NCBI GenBank assembly: GCA_004555265.1
Contig: SFIQ01000005.1
Coordinates: 62,001-126,000, forward strand
Reading direction: 5' to 3'
DNA: 64,000 nt
Origin: Ruminococcus sp.
Lineage (GTDB): Bacteria > Bacillota > Clostridia > Oscillospirales > Acutalibacteraceae
Shown: positions 36,534 through 43,913 of the stretch, in pieces
Layout: every line of letters starts with the position of its first letter
Numbering within the stretch: the first letter of the stretch is position 1
Program-made: the position numbers and the translations under genes
Notes under the pieces: generated by a model
Told to the model about the DNA's origin: nothing
Seen by the model: the letters and a program-made list of their open reading frames with translations, nothing else
Database searches by the model: none

Positions 36534-36610
36534 GGTTCCCTCTTGCGAAGGGAGCAGGATAGAACGAAAGCGAGACTGCGGGAGAGAAAACTCCCTCTCA
36601 GTCTCGCTTT
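36534..36610. repeat. Paired hairpin repeats in intergenic DNA
   Basis: TCCCTCTTGCGAAGGGA forms one small hairpin. AAAGCGAGACTG (36567-36578) and CAGTCTCGCTTT (36599-36610) form a larger one with an inner GGAG/CTCC pairing. The rest of 36457-36701 holds no gene: a short minus-strand frame there lacks a ribosome binding site and family resemblance. An 8-bp inverted repeat GACACTAT/ATAGTGTC lies near 36650-36695. Confidence 0.55.
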
Positions 36611-36701
36611 GCCGTGATAAATTCTTTTATGACAAGGGTTCAACTTTTTGACACTATCAAGTGATACCTTCATTACGAAGTGTCTCCATAGTGTCCTCTT
36701 C

Positions 36702-36914
36702 TTATAATTCAAAATCCTCCGCCGAAAATTCCTGTAATTTCGGCTTATGCTTTGGTTGCCGTTTCAAAATGTCATATTTATATTTTCGGCACTTGCCGTC
36801 TTTTTCCACCACGCCCTTTTTGGGGCACAGTACCGTTTCCCCGTCGGGCGAGGGGCGCGCGTGCGCGCAGTATTCGCATTTCGGTGCGATTTCGACTTTG
36901 GCTTGCTTTTTCAT
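36702..36914 (-). CDS. Small four-cysteine conserved protein
   Basis: A 70-residue protein with ATG at 36914 preceded by AGGGGT. CEYCAHA and two later cysteines (VLCPKKG, GKCRKYKYD) form a C-x2-C ... C ... C pattern likely to bind zinc. The C-terminus PKLQEFSAEDFEL is acidic. I recognise the overall pattern from uncharacterised Clostridia proteins but know no function. It lies directly downstream of ylbJ, whose 3' end overlaps it by 137 bp in another frame, so it is probably cotranscribed with ylbJ. Confidence 0.7.
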   Translation of the reverse strand: MKKQAKVEIAPKCEYCAHARPSPDGETVLCPKKGVVEKDGKCRKYKYDILKRQPKHKPKLQEFSAEDFEL

Positions 36915-38007
36915 TTCGGTTACCCCTGTCTGTTTCGGCGTTGCCTGTATTGTAGCATACTTTTCGCTTACTTTCAACCTCCCAAAGGAACAGGATTGCG
37001 CAAAGCAACAGCGCCGCCGCGGCGGGTACGGAAACCGACACCCCCGCGTGGGAGAGAACAGCCGTTCCCGCAAAGGTGTTCACTTCGCAGGGAAAAATTT
37101 TTAAAAGCAGAAAACCATACAGCGCTGACAGCGCCGCACTCAAAAGCCGTGCGCAGAAAAAGCGGAGATAAGAAACGCCGCAACGGGTTAAATCCGCCAG
37201 CACCTGACAATGCACGGCAAGCCCGCCGAAGGAAAGAATTGCCGCAATCACAGGCAGCGGCAAACGCCCTGCGGCGGCAGTGACACCGTTGGTGACCTCG
37301 GTTACATAGACAAGCGCAAGGTGTACGCCCTGCAAAAGCGGCAAGGCTTTCAGCAAGGCGGAAATTCCGCCGAACAGCGCGACCCACGCGCAAATTTGTA
37401 AGGTGGTTTGCGTTGCTTCGCTGACCGATTGCGTGAACGCCGCGGAAAGCTGAATGTGCAAAACGCGGCTTTCGTATTTTGCTGTATTTTTCGGCGGTTT
37501 CGGGAAGGTGAATCGCAGTAGCAGTCCGACCGTCAGCGCCGCAAGACATAACGCGCCGTACAGAACACCGCCGATGCGCGCACTGCCGTAGAGCCCCACC
37601 CCGACGGCGGAAAGGACAAACGCCGGACCGGCATTGAAACAGAACAGGCACATGGCTATCGCTTGCCGCCTCGTGATTTGCCCGTTTGCAAACAGATTCG
37701 CCGTCATTTTGATTCCAACGGGAAAGCCCCCGACCATGGACAACAGCAACACGCCCGCGCTTTCTCCCGGCAGGCGAAACAGCCGTGTCGTAAAATGCGA
37801 AAGCCGCGCGCCGCAAATCGTGCACAATCCCGAACGCAGAAAAAATCCCGACAGCACCAGAAACGGAAATAGCGAGGGCACAAGCGTTTTTGCACATAGC
37901 AACAGCGCATTTTGCACGCCTGCCGCACAAATTTGCGGTTGCAAAAACAACCCGATGCATGCGGCAGCGAAAATTCCATACACCCACACACGCAATGCTT
38001 TTTGCAT
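36778..38007 (-). CDS. ylbJ: Sporulation integral membrane protein YlbJ
   Basis: YlbJ is a nucleoside-transporter-like (Gate domain) membrane protein made in the mother cell under SigE in Bacillus and needed for spore formation. About ten hydrophobic helices are seen, with LVPSLFPFLVLSGFF, GGFPVGIKM, NAGPAFVLSAVG and FGGLAVHCQVLADL matching the family. ATG at 38007 follows GGGGATT; an earlier ATG adds 18 non-family residues. The last ~45 residues after LFLWEVESK are charged, have no homology to the family, and overlap the small cysteine-protein gene, so the native stop may have been lost. 409 residues. Confidence 0.88.
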   Translation of the reverse strand: MQKALRVWVYGIFAAACIGLFLQPQICAAGVQNALLLCAKTLVPSLFPFLVLSGFFLRSGLCTICGARLSHFTTRLFRLPGESAGVLLLSMVGGFPVGIKMTANLFANGQITRRQAIAMCLFCFNAGPAFVLSAVGVGLYGSARIGGVLYGALCLAALTVGLLLRFTFPKPPKNTAKYESRVLHIQLSAAFTQSVSEATQTTLQICAWVALFGGISALLKALPLLQGVHLALVYVTEVTNGVTAAAGRLPLPVIAAILSFGGLAVHCQVLADLTRCGVSYLRFFCARLLSAALSALYGFLLLKIFPCEVNTFAGTAVLSHAGVSVSVPAAAALLLCAILFLWEVESKRKVCYNTGNAETDRGNRNEKASQSRNRTEMRILRARAPLARRGNGTVPQKGRGGKRRQVPKI

Positions 38008-38058
38008 GGAAATAATCCCCTTTTTTGACGGTCTCGGTACTGAATTTATATGCGTGCG

Positions 38059-38066
38059 CATACATT
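38059..38066 (+). promoter_or_regulatory. Possible SigE -10 element upstream of yqfC
   Basis: CATACATT matches the SigE -10 consensus CATACANT and lies 22 bp before the yqfC start. A clear -35 at the expected 14-bp spacing was not found, so this is tentative. In Bacillus yqfCD is SigE-controlled. Confidence 0.3.
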
Positions 38067-38088
38067 TCTATGCGTGGGGGTGAACGAA

Positions 38089-38370
38089 ATGCGCAGGCAA
38101 AGAAAACAAACTGCAAAGCGTACGAACGGCGCACTTTCAGAACTTACCGAAAAAGCATCGCGCGATGTACCGTATATCGAAATGCTCGGCAACGGTGAGG
38201 CGGTGGTGGACGGCTGCAAGGGCGTGCTTGAATACACCGAGGACGGCATCGCGCTCAACGCCGGTGCGTGCGTTCTGCGGTTTACCGGGCGCAACCTGAC
38301 CATTCGCGCCTATTCCGAAAGTCAAACCGAAATCCACGGCGACATTCAGTCGGTGGAGTTTACAAGGTAG
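38089..38370 (+). CDS. yqfC: Sporulation protein YqfC
   Basis: YqfC is a ~93-residue YabP/YqfC-family protein made in the mother cell during sporulation. The family features are visible: VPYIEMLGNGEAVVDGCKGVLEY and the C-terminal LTIRAYSESQTEIHGDIQSVEF. ATG at 38089 follows GGGGGTG; an upstream ATG at 38050 would add 13 residues across the possible promoter. It is followed after 15 bp by yqfD, the standard pair, and is divergent from ylbJ. Confidence 0.88.
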   Translation: MRRQRKQTAKRTNGALSELTEKASRDVPYIEMLGNGEAVVDGCKGVLEYTEDGIALNAGACVLRFTGRNLTIRAYSESQTEIHGDIQSVEFTR

Positions 38371-38385
38371 TGGGAGGAGAACGGC

Positions 38386-39558
38386 TTGCTGATTGTCAAA
38401 TTTCTGCGCAGTCTGTTTGGCTATGTTTTGTTTACGGGGCACGGGGGCTTTCCCGAGCGCTTTTTGAATTTGTGCGTGAAATATCATATTCCGCTTTGGG
38501 ATTTGCAAAGCCACGGCGAATCCTTTTCGGGCAAAACCTCTGCGCAGGCGTACAAACGCATTCGTCCCGTCGCTTACCGCTCGGGTGTGCGCGTACGCAT
38601 TGCCGAAAAACACGGCCTGCCGTTTTTCTCGGCACGCAACAAAAAACGTGTCGGTCTTTTGTGCGGCGTGGCGGTATCCGCTTTGTTGATTGCGGTGCTT
38701 TCGGGGCATATTTGGACGATTGAAGTGACGGGCAACCGCGAAATTCCGTCTGAAACGATTTTGGAAATTACCGAAAACATGGGCTTGCGTATCGGCGTGC
38801 GCCGCAGTCGCATCAGTGGCGAAGTGTTGGCAGACGGACTGTTGGAAAATTTAGAAACACTTTCCTGGGCGGCGGTCAATATTGACAACTGCAAAGCGGT
38901 GATTGAGGTGCGCGAGGCGATAGAACAGCCCGAAATTCTCGACACCTTTACACCCTCCAACATAATTGCCGCCGAAGACGGCATACTAACCAAAATAGAG
39001 GTGTTTTCCGGCACGGCGGCACTGCCTGTGGGTTCGGCAGTGCTCAAAGGCGATTTGCTGATTTCCGGCGTGGTGCAAAATCTCGACAATTCCGAAACCT
39101 TAAAAGGCGCGCAGGGCAAGGTGTTTGCCCGTGTGGAACGCAATTTGCTGTTTGCAAGTCCCATAGAGCCGTTTTTGCGGTGCAGTGGTGTGCAAGAGCG
39201 CAAAACCTTGTTCTTTTTCGGCATCAAATTGCCGCTTGCACCCGCGCTCGGCGAAAACGCCTACCAAACCGCCGAATATCTGTCGAACGGTGATACGGCG
39301 TTGCCCGTCGGGATTTTGTATGACCGCAAACCGGCGTTTGCTTCGGCGTTTTCCTTTGCAACGGAAACCGATTCCCTGCGCTATGCCGTCAAAAATTTTG
39401 CCGCCGCATATAAAGAGATTTGGCAGGAGAGCACCATTTTGGAAGAACGCGTGACCTTCACACAAGACAGCGGTGTCCCGTGCGTGCACGCTTTTATAAC
39501 CTGTGAAAAAGAAATCGGGGTAAATCAGGAGATTTTTGTAGAAAAAATTAGTGACTAA
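38386..39558 (+). CDS. yqfD: Sporulation protein YqfD
   Basis: YqfD is a bitopic membrane protein of sporulation, paired with YqfC. The N-terminal ~85 residues are cytoplasmic (GYVLFTGHGGFPERFLNLC), one membrane helix spans about 88-105 (GLLCGVAVSALLIAVLSGHIW), and the remainder is an extracytoplasmic region that begins with a POTRA-like IEVTGNREIPSETILEI. AAEDGILTKIEVFSGTAALPVG is the conserved family core. The TTG start follows GGGAGGAG by 7 bp. 390 residues, full length. Confidence 0.9.
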   Translation: MLIVKFLRSLFGYVLFTGHGGFPERFLNLCVKYHIPLWDLQSHGESFSGKTSAQAYKRIRPVAYRSGVRVRIAEKHGLPFFSARNKKRVGLLCGVAVSALLIAVLSGHIWTIEVTGNREIPSETILEITENMGLRIGVRRSRISGEVLADGLLENLETLSWAAVNIDNCKAVIEVREAIEQPEILDTFTPSNIIAAEDGILTKIEVFSGTAALPVGSAVLKGDLLISGVVQNLDNSETLKGAQGKVFARVERNLLFASPIEPFLRCSGVQERKTLFFFGIKLPLAPALGENAYQTAEYLSNGDTALPVGILYDRKPAFASAFSFATETDSLRYAVKNFAAAYKEIWQESTILEERVTFTQDSGVPCVHAFITCEKEIGVNQEIFVEKISD

Positions 39559-39570
39559 TCACAAAATCTG

Positions 39571-39579
39571 TGCTATAAT
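39571..39579 (+). promoter_or_regulatory. Extended -10 promoter of the phoH operon
   Basis: TGC followed directly by TATAAT (39574-39579) is an extended -10 element; no good -35 is present. It lies 42 bp before the phoH start, right after yqfD. Confidence 0.6.
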
Positions 39580-39621
39580 ATATTAAATTTGAACAGAATT
39601 TTGTTGTGTGGGAGTGGTTCG

Positions 39622-40584
39622 TTGTTTGAACAGTTGATTAGTGTTGACCGTATGGAGCACGCGGTCAGCCTGTTCGGCAGTTTCGATGAGAATATTCGGC
39701 AGATTGAGCAGGAATTCCGCGTCAAGGTGTTAAGCCGCGGGTCGGATTTGAAAATCAGCGGCGAAGCGGACGATGTGCAAAAAGCCGTGCGTGCCGTGAA
39801 CGGGCTGTTAATGCTCATCAACAAAGGCGAGGCGCTGTCCGAGCAAAATGTGCGCTATGTGCTCTCGCTTGTCAATGAGGGCACGGAGGACAAGCTCTCG
39901 GGGCTTATCGGCGACTGCATTTGTATGACGGCAAAGGGCAAGCCCGTCAAGCCCAAAACCCTGGGGCAGAAAAAATATGTTGAGGCAATCCGCCAAAATA
40001 CCATCACCTTGGGCGCCGGTCCTGCGGGGACGGGCAAAACGTACTTGGCGGTCGCTATGGCGGTCACGGCGTTTCGTGCAAAAGAAGTCAACCGCATTAT
40101 TTTAACCCGCCCCGCCGTGGAAGCAGGCGAAAAATTGGGCTTTTTGCCCGGTGATTTACAGCAAAAAGTGGACCCGTATCTGCGTCCGTTGTATGATGCG
40201 TTGTTTGATATGCTCGGTGCCGAGGCGTTCCAGCGCTATCAAGAGCGCGGCAGTATTGAGGTGGCTCCGCTTGCGTATATGCGCGGCAGAACACTTGACG
40301 ACAGTTTTATTATTCTCGACGAAGCGCAGAACACCACCAAAGAGCAAATGAAAATGTTTTTAACGCGTTTAGGCTTTAACTCCAAAATGGTGGTCACGGG
40401 CGATATTACGCAAATTGACCTGCCCGACGGCAAAAAGTCGGGGCTGTTGCAAGCGATGAAAATTTTAAAGGATATACCCGACATTTCCATTTGTCGGTTT
40501 ACCGAAAAAGATGTGGTGCGCCACAAATTGGTGCAGGATATTATCAAAGCATATGAAAAGAACGAGGAGGCAAAACGCAAATGA
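39622..40584 (+). CDS. phoH: PhoH-family ATPase
   Basis: This PhoH/YbeZ-type P-loop ATPase is regularly linked to ybeY and thought to act in RNA or ribosome metabolism. An N-terminal KH-like region (1-95) precedes the Walker A GPAGTGKTYLA and Walker B FIILDEAQN, with KMFLTRLGFNSKMVVTGDITQIDLP typical of the family. TTG at 39622 follows GGGAG by 7 bp; an upstream TTG at 39589 has no ribosome binding site. 320 residues. The stop overlaps the ybeY start (ATGA). Confidence 0.93.
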   Translation: MFEQLISVDRMEHAVSLFGSFDENIRQIEQEFRVKVLSRGSDLKISGEADDVQKAVRAVNGLLMLINKGEALSEQNVRYVLSLVNEGTEDKLSGLIGDCICMTAKGKPVKPKTLGQKKYVEAIRQNTITLGAGPAGTGKTYLAVAMAVTAFRAKEVNRIILTRPAVEAGEKLGFLPGDLQQKVDPYLRPLYDALFDMLGAEAFQRYQERGSIEVAPLAYMRGRTLDDSFIILDEAQNTTKEQMKMFLTRLGFNSKMVVTGDITQIDLPDGKKSGLLQAMKILKDIPDISICRFTEKDVVRHKLVQDIIKAYEKNEEAKRK

Positions 40585-41087
40585 CCGATAAAATCAAAGT
40601 GATGATTGCCAACGACCAAAAAGAAGTCAAAATCCCCACGGGTGTGCGTATGCTCGTGCGCCGCTGCTGTCATGCGGTTTTGGTGCAGGAGAATTTTGAA
40701 GGTTCTGCCGAAATCAGCGTCACCTTTGTGGATGATGCAAGAATTCAGGAACTGAACAAACAGCACCGCAATATCGACAAGGCGACCGATGTGCTGTCTT
40801 TCCCGCTTGGCGAAAACGGCGTGTATGATATCAACCCCGAAACGGGCGCAAAAATGCTTGGGGATATTGTGATTTCGATGGAACGCGCTGTGGCGCAGGC
40901 GGAGGAATACGGCCACCCCTTACAGCGCGAGGTCGCGTTTTTGACCGTGCATTCTATGCTCCACCTTTTAGGCTATGACCATGTGAACGGCGGTTTAGAA
41001 GCCGTACATATGCGCGAAAAGGAAGAAGCGGTTTTAACACAGTTGGGGTTAAAACGCAACGGCAGTTACTATTTTGACGGCGAATAA
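40581..41087 (+). CDS. ybeY: Endoribonuclease YbeY
   Basis: YbeY is a metal-dependent single-strand RNase involved in 16S rRNA 3' maturation and ribosome quality control. The zinc motif is complete as H124-SML-H128-LLGYD-H134, and ATDVLSFPL is the conserved upstream block. 168 residues. It is coupled to phoH by a 4-bp overlap and followed 6 bp later by dgkA. Confidence 0.94.
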   Translation: MTDKIKVMIANDQKEVKIPTGVRMLVRRCCHAVLVQENFEGSAEISVTFVDDARIQELNKQHRNIDKATDVLSFPLGENGVYDINPETGAKMLGDIVISMERAVAQAEEYGHPLQREVAFLTVHSMLHLLGYDHVNGGLEAVHMREKEEAVLTQLGLKRNGSYYFDGE

Positions 41088-41093
41088 AGTGCT

Positions 41094-41594
41094 ATGAAAA
41101 GTTTAGTGAAAAGTTTCGGCTATGCCTTTCGCGGTATATGGTATGCCCTCAAATATGAGCGTAATATGCGCATCCATTTCACCTGTATGGTGTATATGTA
41201 TACCTTTTTAGCGGTGTATGACTTTTTTACGGTGACGCGCACGCAGTTTGCTGTTTTGTTTTTGGCGAATGCGCTGGTTGTGGCGCTGGAACTTGTCAAT
41301 ACCGCTGTGGAGCGCACCGTGGATTTGGCAAGCGAACAACATACCGAAAAAGGAAAAATCGCCAAGGATACCGCCGCGGGTGCGGTGTTGGTCGCCGCGC
41401 TTTTCTCGGTATGCGTCGGCGTTTCGATTTTGGGGCAAAAAGCGGCGTTTATTTCGCTGTTTCGGTATTATTGCGACAAACCGTATATGCTTCTTGTATT
41501 TTTGCTGTCCGTGGTGCTCGCCACCGTGTTCATTTTTAAGGGCTTCGGGAAAAACAGCACGCAGGACAACAGCACAACACCTCGAAAGGATTAA
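41094..41594 (+). CDS. dgkA: Diacylglycerol/undecaprenol kinase family protein
   Basis: DgkA-type membrane kinases in Firmicutes phosphorylate undecaprenol to recycle the cell-wall lipid carrier. The family motif ALELVNTAVERTVDLAS is intact, with KDTAAGAVL after it, and the N-terminal GIWYALKYERNMRIHF is typical. Three membrane helices are in the core; a further one or two C-terminal helices (MLLVFLLSVVLATVFIF) make it longer than usual (166 versus ~125 residues). Spacing to ybeY and era is 6 and 5 bp, so one operon is likely. Confidence 0.92.
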   Translation: MKSLVKSFGYAFRGIWYALKYERNMRIHFTCMVYMYTFLAVYDFFTVTRTQFAVLFLANALVVALELVNTAVERTVDLASEQHTEKGKIAKDTAAGAVLVAALFSVCVGVSILGQKAAFISLFRYYCDKPYMLLVFLLSVVLATVFIFKGFGKNSTQDNSTTPRKD

Positions 41595-41599
41595 TTTGT

Positions 41600-42502
41600 A
41601 TGCAACCTCCCAAAACCGCGTTTATTGCGATTGTCGGCAAAGCAAATGTCGGCAAATCTTCGATTTTAAACCGCCTGCTGGGCAGTAAAATTGCGATTGT
41701 GTCGAGCAAGCCGCAAACCACGCGTACGCGCATTATGGGCGTGCGCACGACGGAGGACAATGTGCAGTTGGTTTTTACTGACACACCGGGTTTTCACCGT
41801 CCGCGCACCAAATTAGGCGAAAAAATGGTACAAGCCGTGTCCGACAGCATTGCCGGCGTGGACGCGTGCCTGTTTGTTGCCGAGGCGCTCGATAAAGAAT
41901 GTAACGAAGCGGAACTCGAATTGCTCAAAAAAATCAAAAAAGCCAAAATCCCGACGCTGTTGGCGGTCAATAAAATCGACACCGTTAAAGACAAAACCGA
42001 TTTGATGGCGCGCATTGCGTATCTTTCAAGCCTGCTGGATTTTGAAGCGGTGATACCCGTTTCCGCCGCCGACGGCAACGGTATGGATATATTGCTTGAT
42101 GAACTCAAAAAACAAGCGTTTGAAAGCGAGCACTTTTTCCCCGACGACACCTTAACCGACCAGCCCGAACGGGTGCTCGCTTCTGAGATGATACGCGAAA
42201 AAATGCTCAGGCTTTTGGACAAAGAAATTCCTCACGGCGCGGCGGTTTCGATTGAAAAAATGCGCGAACGCGAGGACGGCTCGGGGATTGTGGACATTGA
42301 CGCGACAATCTACTGTGAACGCGAAACGCACAAGGGCATTATCATCGGCAAGGGCGGCAAAATGCTTAAAAAAATCTCGACCTTTGCGCGGCAGGATATG
42401 GAACGCTTTTTTGACTGCAAGGTGAATTTGCAGGTGTGGGTAAAGGTGAAAGAGGATTGGCGCAACCGTGAGGGGCTCATTCACAATTTTGGATTGGATT
42501 GA
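41600..42502 (+). CDS. era: GTPase Era
   Basis: Era is an essential GTPase that binds 16S rRNA near its 3' end during 30S assembly, consistent with its link to ybeY. G1 is GKANVGKSS (13-21), the switch region follows as TTRTRIMGV, G3 is DTPG and G4 is NKID. The C-terminal KH domain carries the GKGGKMLKKI loop. 300 residues, full length. AAAGGATT precedes ATG. Confidence 0.95.
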   Translation: MQPPKTAFIAIVGKANVGKSSILNRLLGSKIAIVSSKPQTTRTRIMGVRTTEDNVQLVFTDTPGFHRPRTKLGEKMVQAVSDSIAGVDACLFVAEALDKECNEAELELLKKIKKAKIPTLLAVNKIDTVKDKTDLMARIAYLSSLLDFEAVIPVSAADGNGMDILLDELKKQAFESEHFFPDDTLTDQPERVLASEMIREKMLRLLDKEIPHGAAVSIEKMREREDGSGIVDIDATIYCERETHKGIIIGKGGKMLKKISTFARQDMERFFDCKVNLQVWVKVKEDWRNREGLIHNFGLD

Positions 42503-42567
42503 CAGGTATTTCACCGCTTTTTAAGGCTATGGTAACTGTATAAAGCCTTTTGAAAGCGGTGAATATT

Positions 42568-42729
42568 TTGGAGAAAACTTATTGGGATATTTTTATACAC
42601 AGCGGCAGTGTGCAGGACTATTTGGCGTATTGCGCGAACAAACAAGATTTGCAAAATGCCGTAAATGAGGTAAAACCCTATGACCTTCAAAACCAAGGGA
42701 CTGATACTCAAAGAACAGAGCGTCGGTGA
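42568..42729 (+). CDS. Small YqzL-like protein between era and recO
   Basis: A 53-residue frame begins with TTG at 42568 and overlaps the start of recO by 50 bp in another frame. Its N-terminus, MEKTYWDIFIHSGSVQDYLAY, resembles the YqzL family (short proteins encoded between era and recO in many Firmicutes, with the pattern W..F..TG....YL). The upstream GGTGA is a weak ribosome binding site, which lowers certainty. The function of YqzL is unknown. Confidence 0.6.
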   Translation: MEKTYWDIFIHSGSVQDYLAYCANKQDLQNAVNEVKPYDLQNQGTDTQRTERR

Positions 42730-43426
42730 ACGCGACAAACTGATTACAGTGCTCACCGAAGAACGCGGCACTTTGCGCGCGTTTGTGCGCGGCGGCAAAG
42801 CCGTAAAAAGCAAAAAGGGCACGGCAACGGGCAAATTCTGCTATGCCGCGCTGACGCTTACCGAAACAAAGGACAGTTTCGTTGTGGACGAGGCAGCGCC
42901 TATCGAACTGTTTTTTAAACTGCGGGAAAGCATCGACAAGCTGGCGCTTGCAGAATACTTTTTAGAACTCGGGTTTGCCTTTTCGCCCGAAGCGGAAAAC
43001 GCCAAAGACAATTTAAAAGTCATTTTAAATTCGTTGTACTTTTTGTGCAACGATACATACAAACCAAAGCAGTTAAAAGCGATTACCGAACTGCGGCTGT
43101 TGACGCTTGCGGGCTATGCACCGAATTTGGTTGCGTGCGAGCATTGCGGTGCCTTTGAAACCGATACGATGTATTTTGATATGCAAGAGGGGCTGTTGTA
43201 CTGTGAAAATTGCGCCCCCGCTACCGCACCGTTTTGCTTGCCGTTGGGAATTGTCAACGCGATGCGGCATATTGTGTTTTCGGAAAATAAAGGGCTTTAT
43301 GCCTTTCAAATGGACGAAGGCTTGTTAGACGAGCTTTCCTATATCACCGAAACCTATCTGCTCCGCAAAACCGAGCGCAAATTTAAGACACTCGATTTTT
43401 ACAATTCCGTGCAGGCCATTGGTTGA
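42680..43426 (+). CDS. recO: DNA repair protein RecO
   Basis: RecO promotes RecA loading and strand annealing in RecFOR repair. The N-terminal OB fold starts TFKTKGLILKEQSVGERDKL, and RGGKAVKSKKGTA follows. The zinc-finger region has C-E-H-C (around residue 154) and YCENCAP. 248 residues, full length. GAGGT precedes ATG. It is the last gene of the phoH-era run; a repeat cluster follows. Confidence 0.92.
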   Translation: MTFKTKGLILKEQSVGERDKLITVLTEERGTLRAFVRGGKAVKSKKGTATGKFCYAALTLTETKDSFVVDEAAPIELFFKLRESIDKLALAEYFLELGFAFSPEAENAKDNLKVILNSLYFLCNDTYKPKQLKAITELRLLTLAGYAPNLVACEHCGAFETDTMYFDMQEGLLYCENCAPATAPFCLPLGIVNAMRHIVFSENKGLYAFQMDEGLLDELSYITETYLLRKTERKFKTLDFYNSVQAIG

Positions 43427-43499
43427 ACGATACCCCCTTCCCATTAAAATTGGGGTTTGTGGGGGGATTAACGGAACGGGCAAACTGTAATGCGAGCGT

Positions 43500-43770
43500 A
43501 GGGGTCGGCGTCTCGACGCCCCGTTTGTAGGGGCGGGTTTCCACGCCCGCCCGTGCATTTGATGTGACTTTGCGGAACGACACTTAGGTCGTTCCCTACG
43601 AATCGTAGGGGCGAACTGTGTTCGCCCGCGTAATTTGATATAATTTTACGGAACGTTCAAGACCGTTCCCTACACACACAAAATACAATTTACAGGGTAG
43701 GGCGGGGGCTTGCCCCCGCCGCGGGGTTTGAGGTGAATTAACGGCGGGAGCAAGCCCCCGCCCTACCCTA
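43500..43770. repeat. Second cluster of short palindromic (REP-like) modules
   Basis: This holds the same modules as 2410-2970: GGGGTCGGCGTCTCGACGCCCC, a GGGCGGGTTTCCACGCCCGCCC module, a GGAACGACACTTAGGTCGTTCC module, a GGGGCGAACTGTGTTCGCCC module, GGAACG.TCAAGACCGTTCC and two GGCGGGG/CCCCGCC modules. 43521-43632 is inverted relative to 2602-2706, whereas 43651-43768 is in the same orientation as 2845-2962. The remainder of the 487-bp gap between recO and the transporter holds no gene. Confidence 0.8.
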
Positions 43771-43861
43771 ATCCTGTATTTCGTTCGTTCCAAAAACACC
43801 CCCACAAACCCCACTTTGCCCTTCCAAACAAACCAAACAATCTCAAATCCCGCACCCCAAT

Positions 43862-43888
43862 AAAAAATCCCCCTCTTTTGAGGGGGAT
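43862..43888 (-). terminator. Terminator of the GPH transporter gene
   Basis: On the minus strand ATCCCCCTC and GAGGGGGAT pair around AAAA and run into six T, 25 bp after the stop. Confidence 0.88.
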
Positions 43889-43913
43889 GTGCTTTTTATG
43901 TTTTGCTCCCGAA

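Noticed and set aside
36464..36712. 82-residue minus-strand frame at the end of the small cysteine-protein gene
   Set aside because: It covers repeat hairpins, has no ribosome binding site and no known family.
36974..38134. 386-residue minus-strand frame overlapping ylbJ
   Set aside because: It is frame-shifted relative to YlbJ and has a Cys/Arg/Ala-rich composition typical of shadow frames.
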